Source: Balanoglossus misakiensis
Taxonomy: Eukaryota; Hemichordata
Direction: 5' to 3'
NCBI GenBank assembly: GCA_040954595.2
Contig: CM082592.2
Span: 8,246,001 to 8,310,000, forward strand
DNA: 64,000 bases
Shown here: positions 12,568 through 22,565 of the stretch, piece after piece
How positions within the stretch are numbered: the first letter of the stretch is position 1
Layout: every line of letters starts with the position of its first letter
Position numbers and translations under genes: made by a program
The notes under the pieces: model-generated
What the model was told of the DNA's origin: nothing
The model's database searches: none
What the model saw: only the letters and a program-made list of their open reading frames with translations

Positions 12568-13148
12568 CGAAAGTGTTTTGTACAGTGTTCTTGCAATATT
12601 AAAGAAATAAAACAGACAGGATATTCATTTTTTGTATTCTATAAAACGGTAAGGCCTACGTCATATTTGCAAACTAAAAAGTGTATTTTTTTTACAAAAA
12701 TACTACTAGATTGCAAATTTTTAAACAGAAGTAGATAAAAATAGACGATTCTCGATAGTCTAGTGAACAGATACCCCTGAAGCTTACAAAATGCTTATTT
12801 ACAAAAATGGGTACGTACAAATTGCAGAATAATCCTTGGTTACTCAATATTTTGAAGTCGTATCGCGGCAACTACGATTTGATGGGTCCGTCGAAATCTG
12901 AATGACGTCATTAAGTGGTACGCGTACAAGTACATTCAAAGATGGACGTCCAAACATGGCGGCGTGATAAATTAGAACAGCCTCAGCATCGTCGCCTTTG
13001 GAGATCCTGGGGCGCCGCCGCCGCTACACAGTTGGTTGCTCAAGGTGCAGAGTCAGTGGAGGAAAGACAAATCAACACGATGGTCATCAAGGGACGCCCG
13101 CCACCACACAGACACAAGAATCGGCACTTGGTCACGTGATCCGGCTGC

Positions 13149-16100
13149 TCATGCGTCGGCCTCGCCGTCACCCTCCACTTTGTGTAAATTAACTTGATAT
13201 CGATCTTCGACATCTTCCTTTTTCAGGCAGTTGCCTCGCCTTATCTGGAGAAAAAAAATGAAAAGTCGTTTTCTATATTGTCCACCCTTACACCAGGATT
13301 CGAATTTCTACCGAATAGAGCGACGTACTGTATAATTTTTCGCCGTATTTTCATTTAAACCCAGAAGTTTTGAAAATGGCCGACTGTGTTGCCACTTACC
13401 TCGATCAGGAAAATGCCTGACTTTGTGTTCGGAAACTTGTAGGCATACACAACCCAACCAATGACAACAGCGAACAACACCACGATTATGAAGAAACTGA
13501 CGAGTCCTCCGATGTTAACACCGCCCCCACCGACAGACTTCGTCCTGCCACTGTCTTGCACCTGTTTCGCTGATGGTACATTCTGTCCATCTCCCTTCGG
13601 AGTCTCATTGCTTGTGTCTGTCGGAATTATAAAAAATAGTTGACATGATTATATCCATATCTGTATAAAAGTTTGGTTAATTGTATTAGTATGATAATTT
13701 AATGTTACTAGCCTGTATTATTTACAAATAATTTCTTGACATTTAATTTATATTTAAATAATTCTAGTTGTTGATAAAAAAAACAATCGCCAATTCAAGA
13801 CTTTTGAATTGACAATTTGTATGCATGGGCAATAACCGCTCAACAGACTTACCCCTTTTCTGGCAAGTTCGCCCGTACCAACTGAGAGTGCATATGCAAC
13901 GATAGCCCCCTATCTTGTTGACACATGTGCCTCCGTTCAAACACGGCAGCAGTTCGGCACAGAAATCCATATCGATAACTGTAACGACAGATCCAATGTG
14001 ACGTCAGCGTTATGAAGTGAAAGCTAGAATTGACGTTTGTGTGGTACGCAACGGGATTGAATGTTAAAATCGAAAAGGAAAGGCTCTGAAGTGCATGCTA
14101 CTAAAGTATACATACTTTTCTGGCAGTAGTCGCCCTCATAGCCGGGCTGGCAGTCACAAAAGTACTTGTTCGCGCCATTAACACACTTCCCGTCGTTCTG
14201 ACAGGGGTCACTTGCGCAGCGGTCGACACCTGCAAGAGGAATGCATACAATAGGCGTTATGATCATTGACAGATTCCCGACCATGTGAAGAATTCAAAGG
14301 CGAGAGCCTTAGAGAATTATTGACTCACTCTTTTCGCATCTGATTCCTGTAAATCCAGCGTTACAGTCACATTCGAAGTTGCCATGGTGATTAACCGTAC
14401 AGGAACCACGGTAACAGGGGTTACTGAGACAAGGGTCCGGGCCTGGAATAAAGAACAAATTGTGTTGAGCAAAAGAACTGCACGCCAGTTTTTGGATAAA
14501 GTTGAATATTTTCTGGTATACAGGCTTTAGCAAACTTATGATTAACATTTTGGACGCCTATAACACGCAGCAGTAAAAAAATCCCGACGTATATTATCCT
14601 ACATGTTTGCTTGTCTTGGTGAAGCTGTTAAAATGACTACCTGTTGCCAACAGTTCTGCTGTGGTTGTTTCTGCTGCTTTTGCGGTGAATTTTGTTAGTG
14701 GTATCGTTGTTGATGTCGTCGCTGGGTGATTGCTCTTCAATTCCGCTGTGGTGTCGACGGTTGTTGTTGTTGTTGCTGCTGTCGGTGTTGATGTTGTTAT
14801 TGTCGGGGCTGGCACCGTGGTCGTTGACACTGTCGTTGATGGCGTCGCCGTGGTCGATGCTTGGGTCGACGTCGCCGGGCATGCGTGATGCCACATAACA
14901 CCCTGTAACGAGTCCACACGAACAATATGTTCATAAACCGACGTCAGCAGTATGAACTTGCAAAAAAATACACACACTAGCTATGGCCATACGTCTTACC
15001 AGGCTATTATTTTCATTCGCAAATTCAGGTGGTATTATTTCTGTGGTGAAATGTGTGTGGGTGTGTACAAGTACTTCTAATTATTGACGCCCCTCAAAAT
15101 TCAATGGAGACGCCGGCAAACTAAATTATGCAAATTGGACTGAATGTGAACACGCGAACGGATCGATCATGCACACTTACGTTTTCGTCGCAGTCGTTTT
15201 CTACCCATTCTTGCCTGTGCCTGTCGAACCCGCTAGAACATTTACCGGTTGTTTCACACCAGCTACAGTTGAACCCGGTCGAACTGTCCGTGCACGCATC
15301 GCAAGAATCGAACAGATGGCATGCTGTAAATTGACACCAACAGTTTTAAATATTAAAATCTTATAGAGGCTTTCAGTCTAACCGTTTACAAAGGAACCTG
15401 GAGGATACATTAGTCAAATTCATTTCAATCGAGTATTATAACTTTTCAGGCTGAAGCTGTGTGTTTTGCATTTTATCAAAAACTAACAGGTGGGCCGACA
15501 AGCTTCCCGATCCACTTGAGCTGGAGCGCCCTCAGTTGGTGGCATCGCCAAGGCGTCGCCACCGACGAATGAGAGTACTGCTATGCTAGTACATGTATGT
15601 GGCATGAAACTGAGACTTCTAAACTTACTTGGCAATGGTTCTAACAGTACAACACTGCCACTCAGCACTTTCCTGTACTCCAACGAAAACCTGTGATACT
15701 CATAGATTGACCGCATAATTTTTCCTGCAATTGAATTCGACAGAAAAGGAATGATTACAGTCCATGGGTTACTAAGGCGATACCAAAGGACTCAAAGCAA
15801 CGGTTGCTATGACTTTTTATGCAGATCACTTACCACCTCCGAGACGCCTGTCATGGTAGTACGCATCTGCCAAGCCAACCTTGACCGGGTGGGAGGAGTC
15901 TGATATTTCGGACACTGGTTTCGGAATCTGTCGGATAAAAAGAAATACCAGTCGGGTTCAGATGAGGGCGCCCTCAGGCAGTCGTCCAAGGGAACAGATG
16001 GCCTCGTCTCATGGCAGTTCGTCTGTGACGTGAAATATCATATTCACGTGAAACTACTACTTACATTTTTATATGCGAACGTGATCTTCCCATCTTGGTA

Positions 16101-17903
16101 AATCGACACTTGAAATGTGTAGCTACCGGCTGAGTAGAAATAGTAAGAACAGAGAAGGTAGTCAGAAATTCATCAAAATCTATAGACCCAGAATTTCTCG
16201 ACAAATGAATTATTTACTCGGTGTAACGTTTGAGTTTTCGACAAAATGCAAACGTGTAAATAAAATACTGGCACACACACCTTCCTGGTCGTCCTGTAGG
16301 AAAGCCGAGTGCCACTCGGCTGTGAACATCGTACCTGCAAAAGAAGAAGAACGAAAAAGTTTTAGAATCAACAAATAACGGACAAAGTCACGCCTGCGTT
16401 CATTTTCAAACTCAGTTGTAAACTCACTCAAATTTGATATCATAAATAAGAATAACTTATCAAGAGCTTTTTTCACTTGAGAAACACTTCGCTCTCCAAA
16501 TAAGTTCCAGTTTAATTACAAGAAGGTGTATTACCGTTATCCCTGACTTTGACCGAGGAGTTGCTGTACAGGCTGAGGTCAAAGTTCGCCATGAGTGGCG
16601 AGATGTACTGAGTGGACGCCAGCCATCTGTGAATGTACGATCCGGCGTAGATGAAACCGCCAGTGGTGACCACTGCTTGCCTCATGATGTGACCGTAGAA
16701 GGGAAAGTCGAACGAGAGAGGCACAAGCTGCAAGTAACAGGAATGACGGATCAATTCTCCATGCCCCGACTAGCCATTTCACTACTCGCTAAGGGGTCAA
16801 ACTACAGGATGCCAAATTGCATTGTGGGTAAAAGGTCGACCAGACTGTTCATAGCTAAATGGTCTGGCTTCTGCAATTTTGTGTCCAACTTCGGAACACA
16901 ACATTCGTGCATCGAGAACTGTACGTCGTTGTTGTCAGTTTGACAATATTGACCGAAATTTAGGTAAACCATATAACAAATGAATATCCGGGTTATTGTA
17001 ACTCTCGAGCCTCGATTTCGATAGCAAGTTATCGTGTCTCACCACAGCCATTCTGTGATTGGTCGATAGGGTGTTCTGTATCACGACGTCATCGTCGTCT
17101 TCATTCTCCATGTCTATCCAGAACAGGTCCATTCCACCTGAACCAGGTTGGTAGTATTTGGCTGTGTAATACAGGTGGTTGACCTCTTCCTGAACGTATT
17201 GAAAAAAACAGTATTTCGAGTGAGGTGAAATGAAATTCTTATTTTGACCCACTTAGTAATTAATTAAATGAGATGCCCTATCACCCTATGAAGAATACTC
17301 ACCACAATGTAATCCGTTTCATTTTGCGGTTCATCTCGCTTGTTTCTATGGTGATTAATGGACTCTACACTGACGTCGCTTCCAGGAGTGTCAAGGTGGT
17401 GTTGAATACTGTAAATATCTGGAAATTCAAAAATATATAATACAAAGTAAGACTGAGACGCTTGTTTTCGATAAACTGTGGTCGTTCATCATTTTTATGA
17501 CATGTCAATAATTGATGACTACTGCGGTGATCAAATCGGCAAACAGGTGTGACGTAAACCTATCGTTAATAATTTAAATTAATTTCGCTGGTCACTTTGA
17601 ATGATGATTAGCCTGTATCAAAACAATCACCAATACAGATGTTTTTGAGAGGACTTACGGGAAAGAAAATACAACAAACGGTCGGAAATGTATGAAATTA
17701 AAAAAAAATATTTAATATAGCCATGTGTTTAATCTTATACTTTTTTCCCACATTGCAAAATATTTTAGGTAATCCTAAAATACTTCCATGTTGTGTGAAA
17801 ATGATGACTTACCATATTGCTTTTGGTGACGTCCCTTGTCGGCAGAAGTGAAGGCAAGTAGAAGGAGACACGCCCAGCTGAGCAACGTTGTCGTCGATTC
17901 CAT
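13149..17903 (-). CDS. Plexin domain-containing (PLXDC/TEM7-like) single-pass receptor with three EGF modules, 15 coding exons, 642 aa
   Basis: Coding exons in transcript order: 17813-17903, 17303-17418, 17043-17189, 16535-16727, 16281-16334, 16065-16129, 15834-15927, 15629-15724, 15181-15323, 14641-14902, 14329-14442, 14116-14229, 13853-13978, 13400-13617, 13149-13244. All introns are GT-AG; the total is 1929 nt in one frame. The start is ATG at 17903, because a classic signal peptide follows (hydrophobic LLSWACLLLLAFTSA, residues 7 to 21). A basic NKRDE site lies in exon 2. Exons 3 to 8 encode the family's conserved ectodomain (LSFDFPFYGH, TTGGFIYAG, TQYISPLMANFD, SHPVKVGLADA, SIYEYHRF). 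A PSI domain (about 286 to 333), Thr-rich stalk (334 to 420), three EGF domains (421 to 538), membrane span (about 574 to 597) and 45-residue cytoplasmic tail follow. Vertebrate PLXDC1/2 are surface proteins reported as PEDF receptors. The ligand here is unknown. The match is strong across the whole ectodomain; the EGF modules are the odd feature. Confidence 0.93.
13853..14442 (-). CDS. PLXDC-like gene, exons 11 to 13: three EGF-like domains, one per symmetric phase 1-1 exon
   Basis: Exons 14329-14442 (114 nt), 14116-14229 (114 nt) and 13853-13978 (126 nt) each encode one six-cysteine EGF domain and each start and end in phase 1. EGF1 includes DPCLSNPCYRGSC and ECDCNAGFTGIRC. EGF2 includes CQNDGKC and CDCQPGYEGDYC. 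EGF3 includes CLNGGTC and CICTLSWYGRTC. EGF2 and EGF3 also fit the Asp/Asn beta-hydroxylation pattern C-x-[DN]-x4-[FY]-x-C-x-C. Human PLXDC1/2 do not have these domains as far as I know. Confidence 0.9.
14641..14902 (-). CDS. PLXDC-like gene, exon 10: Thr-rich, mucin-like stalk
   Basis: The exon encodes about 87 residues dominated by Thr, Ser, Ala and Pro (for example STTVSTTTVPAPTITTSTPT). This is the composition of an O-glycosylated stalk, and human PLXDC2 also has a Thr-rich stretch between PSI and membrane. The tract comes from GTT/GTC/GCT-type triplet runs on the plus strand near 14757 to 14880, so its length may vary between alleles. Confidence 0.88.
15181..15323 (-). CDS. PLXDC-like gene, exon 9: PSI (plexin-semaphorin-integrin) domain
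   Basis: This 143-nt exon carries the cysteine-rich PSI module. Motifs include CHLFDSCDACT, GFNCSWCETTGKCSSG and FDRHRQEWVENDC. The spacing matches the PSI region of human PLXDC2, where the SGFDRHRQ stretch is also found. It enters in phase 1 and leaves in phase 0, so unlike the EGF exons it is not a symmetric module. Confidence 0.9.
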
Positions 17904-17915
17904 AGCTTTTCACAT
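17813..17915 (-). CDS. PLXDC-like gene, first coding exon with signal peptide and splice acceptor in its 5' UTR
   Basis: The ATG at 17903 is preceded by 12 nt of UTR and then a strong acceptor on the minus strand (T-rich tract ending CTCAAGGCAG, exon from 17915). The translation start therefore lies in the second exon and at least one non-coding exon lies upstream. The donor at 17811-17812 reads GTAAGT. Confidence 0.8.
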
Positions 17916-18039
17916 CTGCCTTGAGAAGAAAAAAACACAAAATCACATATCGGTTACTTCAGTCTCGCAACAGCCGACGGTTTTTAGCGGAGAAAATTCG
18001 ATTTTGGCGGGAACACGCGAATGACGCAGTTAAACTCAC

Positions 18040-18228
18040 CGGGGAAGGTTACGACTTGATTCGACAGAGCTTGAACTCTGACACGGGTTGATGAAATTTG
18101 CATTTTGACAATTCAAGTCGTCAACAAATCAAACAAAGAATTGACGCCTCGGGTTAATAATGTAGTAGTATTCCGCTGCCAGAGAAAATGCTAAATAATC
18201 CAACTAGGACGTCAATGCGGATTTCAGT
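18040..18228 (-). other. Predicted non-coding first exon of the PLXDC-like gene
   Basis: A consensus donor on the minus strand (CCCCG then GTGAGT, exon end at 18040) lies 124 nt upstream of the acceptor at 17915. A TATA motif lies above it at about 18253, so a first exon running from roughly 18228 down to 18040 is plausible. The transcription start is inferred only from TATA spacing. Confidence 0.45.
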
Positions 18229-18252
18229 CATTCCCTCGGGTGCTGGGCTGAG

Positions 18253-18265
18253 TATATATGCAAAT
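18253..18265 (-). promoter_or_regulatory. Candidate TATA box and overlapping octamer for the PLXDC-like gene
   Basis: The minus strand reads TATATA at 18258 to 18253, with an octamer ATGCAAAT on the plus strand at 18258 to 18265. The position is about 25 to 30 bp upstream of the inferred start of the non-coding first exon. TATATA is common by chance in A/T-rich DNA, so support comes mainly from position. Confidence 0.35.
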
Positions 18266-19629
18266 TTTCTTGTGAGATTTTATGTGAGAAAAATACAAAA
18301 CGCCCTTAGGTAGGCTAAAAGAAAGAATGGAACATGGGATAGTCTTTAATGGAGTGTAGCTCTCTTATCATTGATAACAGTTATATCGAGCAGCCATCAT
18401 CATCATAATCATATTAAGACAAACTATTATGCGCGATAACAGAGAGCATGATATTAAGTCCACAGTAGGTAATTTACCGTAATGGCGGTTTCTAGAAGAG
18501 AGCGCGGTTTATCGGCATATCATATCGCACAATGACATATCTGAGTCGGCATACTTCACAGTTTGATTTCAAACAGCTCACGCGGAATCGACACCGCCCG
18601 ATTAATTGCAAAACACCGCTGTGATAAATACGGGGTTGGATCGGAGAATTTGAAACGCGAGCGAGGTGACCCCTTTCTCCCCAAGCGACCTTTTATTCTT
18701 GTCAGGGCGAAGTAATACTTTCATTGGCGATTTAACCCCTTTCAGAGTGCGTCTGTCATTTGCGGAAAGGTTAAGGCAGCAGCGCCTATACAAAAACTTG
18801 ATATATTCATTGAGTAAACAAGATAAAAACTCAAACAAATTTCTCGCTGAGGACCATATATTTACATGTTACATCAACCAATCAGCAGGCAATATCTCAC
18901 CATTAAAATAAGTGTGTCATCTATTAGCAAGCCTGAAAATACAGAATGACAGAACTGTCAAAAGATGCCAACAAGTTTATAAGTACTTTGCTCCAGAATG
19001 GATATAGGTAAAATTGAGTTACGATCTGCACGTTTCTACATTGCCAACGAGATAGCTACTACATGCTCCGCTGCTTAATGTAATATGGCAAACGCTGAAT
19101 TTCATATTACCTACGTGCGCCCGGAAGAAATAAGCATAATACTAAGTAGAATTTTCGAGAACCAGCTCCAAACTCGCATATAACGTAATGTTTGCGTCTT
19201 TTATTTCCAGAGCTGGTTTATTTCGGGTTTCGTTCATCGAGAAACTCTGTGCCGGTGTCGTAATATTTCTCAAAAGGAGACCTTACGAATCCCGCAATTT
19301 ATGCAGCTATAATTACTTTTAATTGCAAGTGTGTTGCTGGGAAAGATAATTTCATTCGTTTTTCGTAGTTTCACGGCGAAATTTAAATGAGCAAAACCCA
19401 AAATAAATGAGCGGGTGTTGTAAAGAATTATACGTGTTGGAAAAGGGTTTATCGATCTTTTATATAGTTGGCCAAATATCGTCGACATATTCGTCACACG
19501 CAAAACCCCATTCAGTCACCGGTCTCGCGGGAAATCATTCACGCACGCAGTTATACAGCACATTTCTTCTCGCGCAGAGCCGATGTAAATTATATGTAGT
19601 TATGGTTAATAATCAGCTTAGTCGCCTGC

Positions 19630-19690
19630 TGACGTCACAAGGGTGTCTATAAATAGAACAGAAATCGCCATTTCTGCGGAGGCCATCTTT
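19630..19690 (+). promoter_or_regulatory. Candidate plus-strand core promoter: CRE, TATA box and YY1-like site
   Basis: A perfect palindromic CRE (TGACGTCA) lies at 19630 to 19637, a TATA box (TATAAATA) at 19648 to 19655, and a YY1-type GCCATCTT at 19682 to 19689, just after the start expected about 30 bp below the TATA box. Order and spacing are those of a CREB/ATF-responsive promoter. It points away from the PLXDC-like gene. The transcript it would drive is not identified. Confidence 0.45.
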
Positions 19691-19792
19691 CCGAGCGCAG
19701 CTTTGTAGACTTAAACCACGTCGTCGCGGGTTAATCTTGATTTATACTCGGACGACCAGTAAAGGACCTAGACCGCGTCTTCTTTCGTTAAT

Positions 19793-19930
19793 ATGGCCGA
19801 CTCTAGATTTTCTATTTCCTTGAGCTGGAAATTTAGTAAAATTACAATTCTTTCTTTCTGTTGCGTCACGCGACCTTCGCGTTTTCATCTTGAAGACGTT
19901 TCCGATAAGCATTACATGGATATAGTGTAG
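19793..19930 (+). CDS. Possible 45-codon ORF just downstream of the 19.65-kb promoter, unknown
   Basis: An ATG in good context (TTAATATGGC) starts about 115 bp below the inferred transcription start and reads 45 codons to TAG at 19928. It begins MADSRFSISLSWKF and contains a hydrophobic ITILSFCCV stretch. No family is recognised. It may be chance, a leader ORF, or the start of a spliced gene. Confidence 0.15.
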   Translation: MADSRFSISLSWKFSKITILSFCCVTRPSRFHLEDVSDKHYMDIV

Positions 19931-22416
19931 TGGTAAACTGTGTAAATATAAACCTCATCGATCACGGGAAGGTTTTTGACTCTCTAACCACACCACTTTC
20001 ACTGTTCTTTGCAGAGGGGGTTATTTTGATAGAAAACATTTACCGTGGGAAATTATATTACGGAAAAGTAAACAACTCATAATAGGCAAGCAAATTATGC
20101 CGAAGTTGGCCATCGTGCTTTGACACGTTGTCAAGGGATCGTGGGAGAATATGCACACAACACAAAATGTCTCTGGCTATCGTTTTACAGTCTTCGGGCA
20201 ATTCTGTTTTCCGCCAGAATGGTTACATATTAATATACAAAATTTTGCTCGTTTTTCGAATTTTTGTTCGCCGGTTGGTCGAATGCTGGTTATAGTGTTG
20301 TTCCCTTTGCGGTCGATGCTTGGTGAATAACGTCATGCAGAATTCATTAACGATGATTAAAGCTGACTTCAAAAACGTAAACGTTGCGTTGCCCTTAGAA
20401 TGGCGTACGCATTATAATTCGTAATACATACACTTAGGAGGGTCAGAAGTCGATTTGAAAAGATCGACATATATACTGGCGACAGTGTTGTTTTTCTCTG
20501 TATGCGGGCTAGATCGATTGACCGCAATTATAACGATTGCTTGGGAAAATGGCTGTTCTTAATATTATGACAAGCCATCCACGGTGTTATTCAATGCACT
20601 GAAACGCATATTATGGAAACGCAGCATTGAAATAAAAAGCCTAAATCTCAACTTGAAAGCGTCGCTCATGTCGTTTTTAACTGAAGGAGCAGCGGTAGCT
20701 CACGAACGACTTTACTGAACGTTGATTTACGGTTCCAGTGAGCGTTTAGATCTAATTCGAAGAAGATTATTGTTTGACACAGTCACTGTGAATGAAGCTT
20801 ATCACTTTCTCTTTAACGAAGACTAATCGTTCAGAATTCACGTTCAGCCAGAGAACGCCCCCTGAAAGGCCCGACCGTGCACTCTTGCCCCACTGTACCC
20901 CCTGAATATCACATACTTTGAATTAGTTGACTACCGTCTTTATAATGCACGGACCTATATCAAATGAGTTTTTTCGCGGGCATGTTCTTAATCTTATCCA
21001 CCTCATTCGTCATCAGCGCGATCTCACTTACACGTCCGGCCGACACTCGTAGCCGTCTTAATATACCGTGTCGACTTCACGTGCGGCCATTTTCAAAAAT
21101 TAAGTGAGCACCTTGTAAATAAGACAGCGTTGCTATTAGTCTGTATTCAGATGAGAAGAACTAGCTCTCACTCTAAATTATGATCTGCATTTCAATCATC
21201 CGTTTCTTAGAGCCACCCCAACGTTCGCAGATCATTATTCAGCGCTCATACATACGCTGTGTGACGTTTCAGCCCTGTTGTTGTTACTGCGGGTAAGATT
21301 ATATTGAACGGTAAATTTTAGAGGGTCGATGGCGGATTATCATAAACACTGAGAAGTATTTTAAAATTCATTCGACCGCTTAAGCGAACACGTCTCGAGA
21401 ATAATTTTGCGGCTGTTGCCGGTTGTATACATGCGCTTTCATTTTCTGCAATCGCGAAATCGACGATGCATGGAATTTCTTTTACATAACACTGACCGAC
21501 CTTACACCTGGGCATGGCGCTTTATACACTGCCTGTCATCGCGTCCATATGTACGTACCTCGTGTGAGTTGATCTAGAATATCTTTTATCTTTCTTTATA
21601 AACACAAGAACAGAGCGCGGACACGAGAGAGTCTACGTTTTGAGATATACCTTACCTGTTAAATCGTTCGACCTTCGTTGACAAGCTCCGGTTCGTAGCG
21701 ACGAAGACGTTTTCCCATGAAAGAAATTAAAGGTCGACCCGTCAATTGAAAGTCGATCGCCGAATTGACATGCAGATTTCAGCTCATTTGCATGAGAAAG
21801 GCGAGATTAGGACTCGATCGGATGCGGGGAAAAGGCTCTTTCCGTGAGTAATGGCGTACAGCGGAGTCGACTCGACGCAGCAGGAATACCGGTCGCGGTC
21901 GATACGGTGCAGTCAGATGGTCATATGAAGGTTAATACGTGTCTTGAAGCGCCTCTCGTGCGCACTGTCGAGAAAGATGTCCTGCCGCGCATTTATATAT
22001 AACAGGCCAACAATCATGTCAATCATAAATTGGTATCAGGTTTTGTTTATCACATTTTATTTACGGCGGAGAGTATACACCCCCTTGAAGGAACGGGCAG
22101 ATTACCACGAGCGGTACACAAAATGTGAACCCTTGCACGTTTGAAACATTTTCCTCAAAATATGAGAGCTCGCTAATAGGACCACAAGCTGAGAATAAAT
22201 TCGTATGGATGACATACTGGTTTACTTTTATCAGAAATGAACAAGGAAATTGTGCGGAGAGAATGTGACAAGACAAGAGTGATGGATTGGCCGGGGTCGG
22301 AGTACAAGGCTTAAATTCGGTGTTATTTGATGTATTCGATTCCTATACCCTATTCTATAAGAGCTGTAATACTACTAGTCTATACCACACTAATGATTAC
22401 CACACCATAATGCACC

Positions 22417-22565
22417 GTACTGTACTGTACTGCACTGCACTGCACTGTACTGTACTGTACTGTACTGTACTGTACTGTACTGTACTGTACTGTACTGTAC
22501 TGTACTGTACTGTACTGTATTGTACTGTACTGTACTGTACTGTACTGTACTGTACTGTACTGTAT
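22417..22565. repeat. Pentanucleotide microsatellite (ACTGT)n, about 30 units
   Basis: About 150 bp of nearly perfect TGTAC/ACTGT units, with a few CTGCA variants at the left end and one TGTAT interruption near 22520. Every unit holds the self-complementary GTAC, so a single strand can fold back with a T-T (or A-A) mismatch every fifth base. The Tyr-Cys-Thr-Val-Leu-type open frame across it is an artefact. Confidence 0.95.

Noticed and set aside
12361-12738. 125-codon frame rich in His, Ser, Ile and Pro
   Set aside because: It is the translation of the CATC/CATT microsatellite plus 3' UTR sequence.
19915-19990. tRNA-like stretch with GTAGTGGTAA resembling a D-arm
   Set aside because: No matching acceptor stem, anticodon arm or GGTTCRANYCC B-box at the right spacing.
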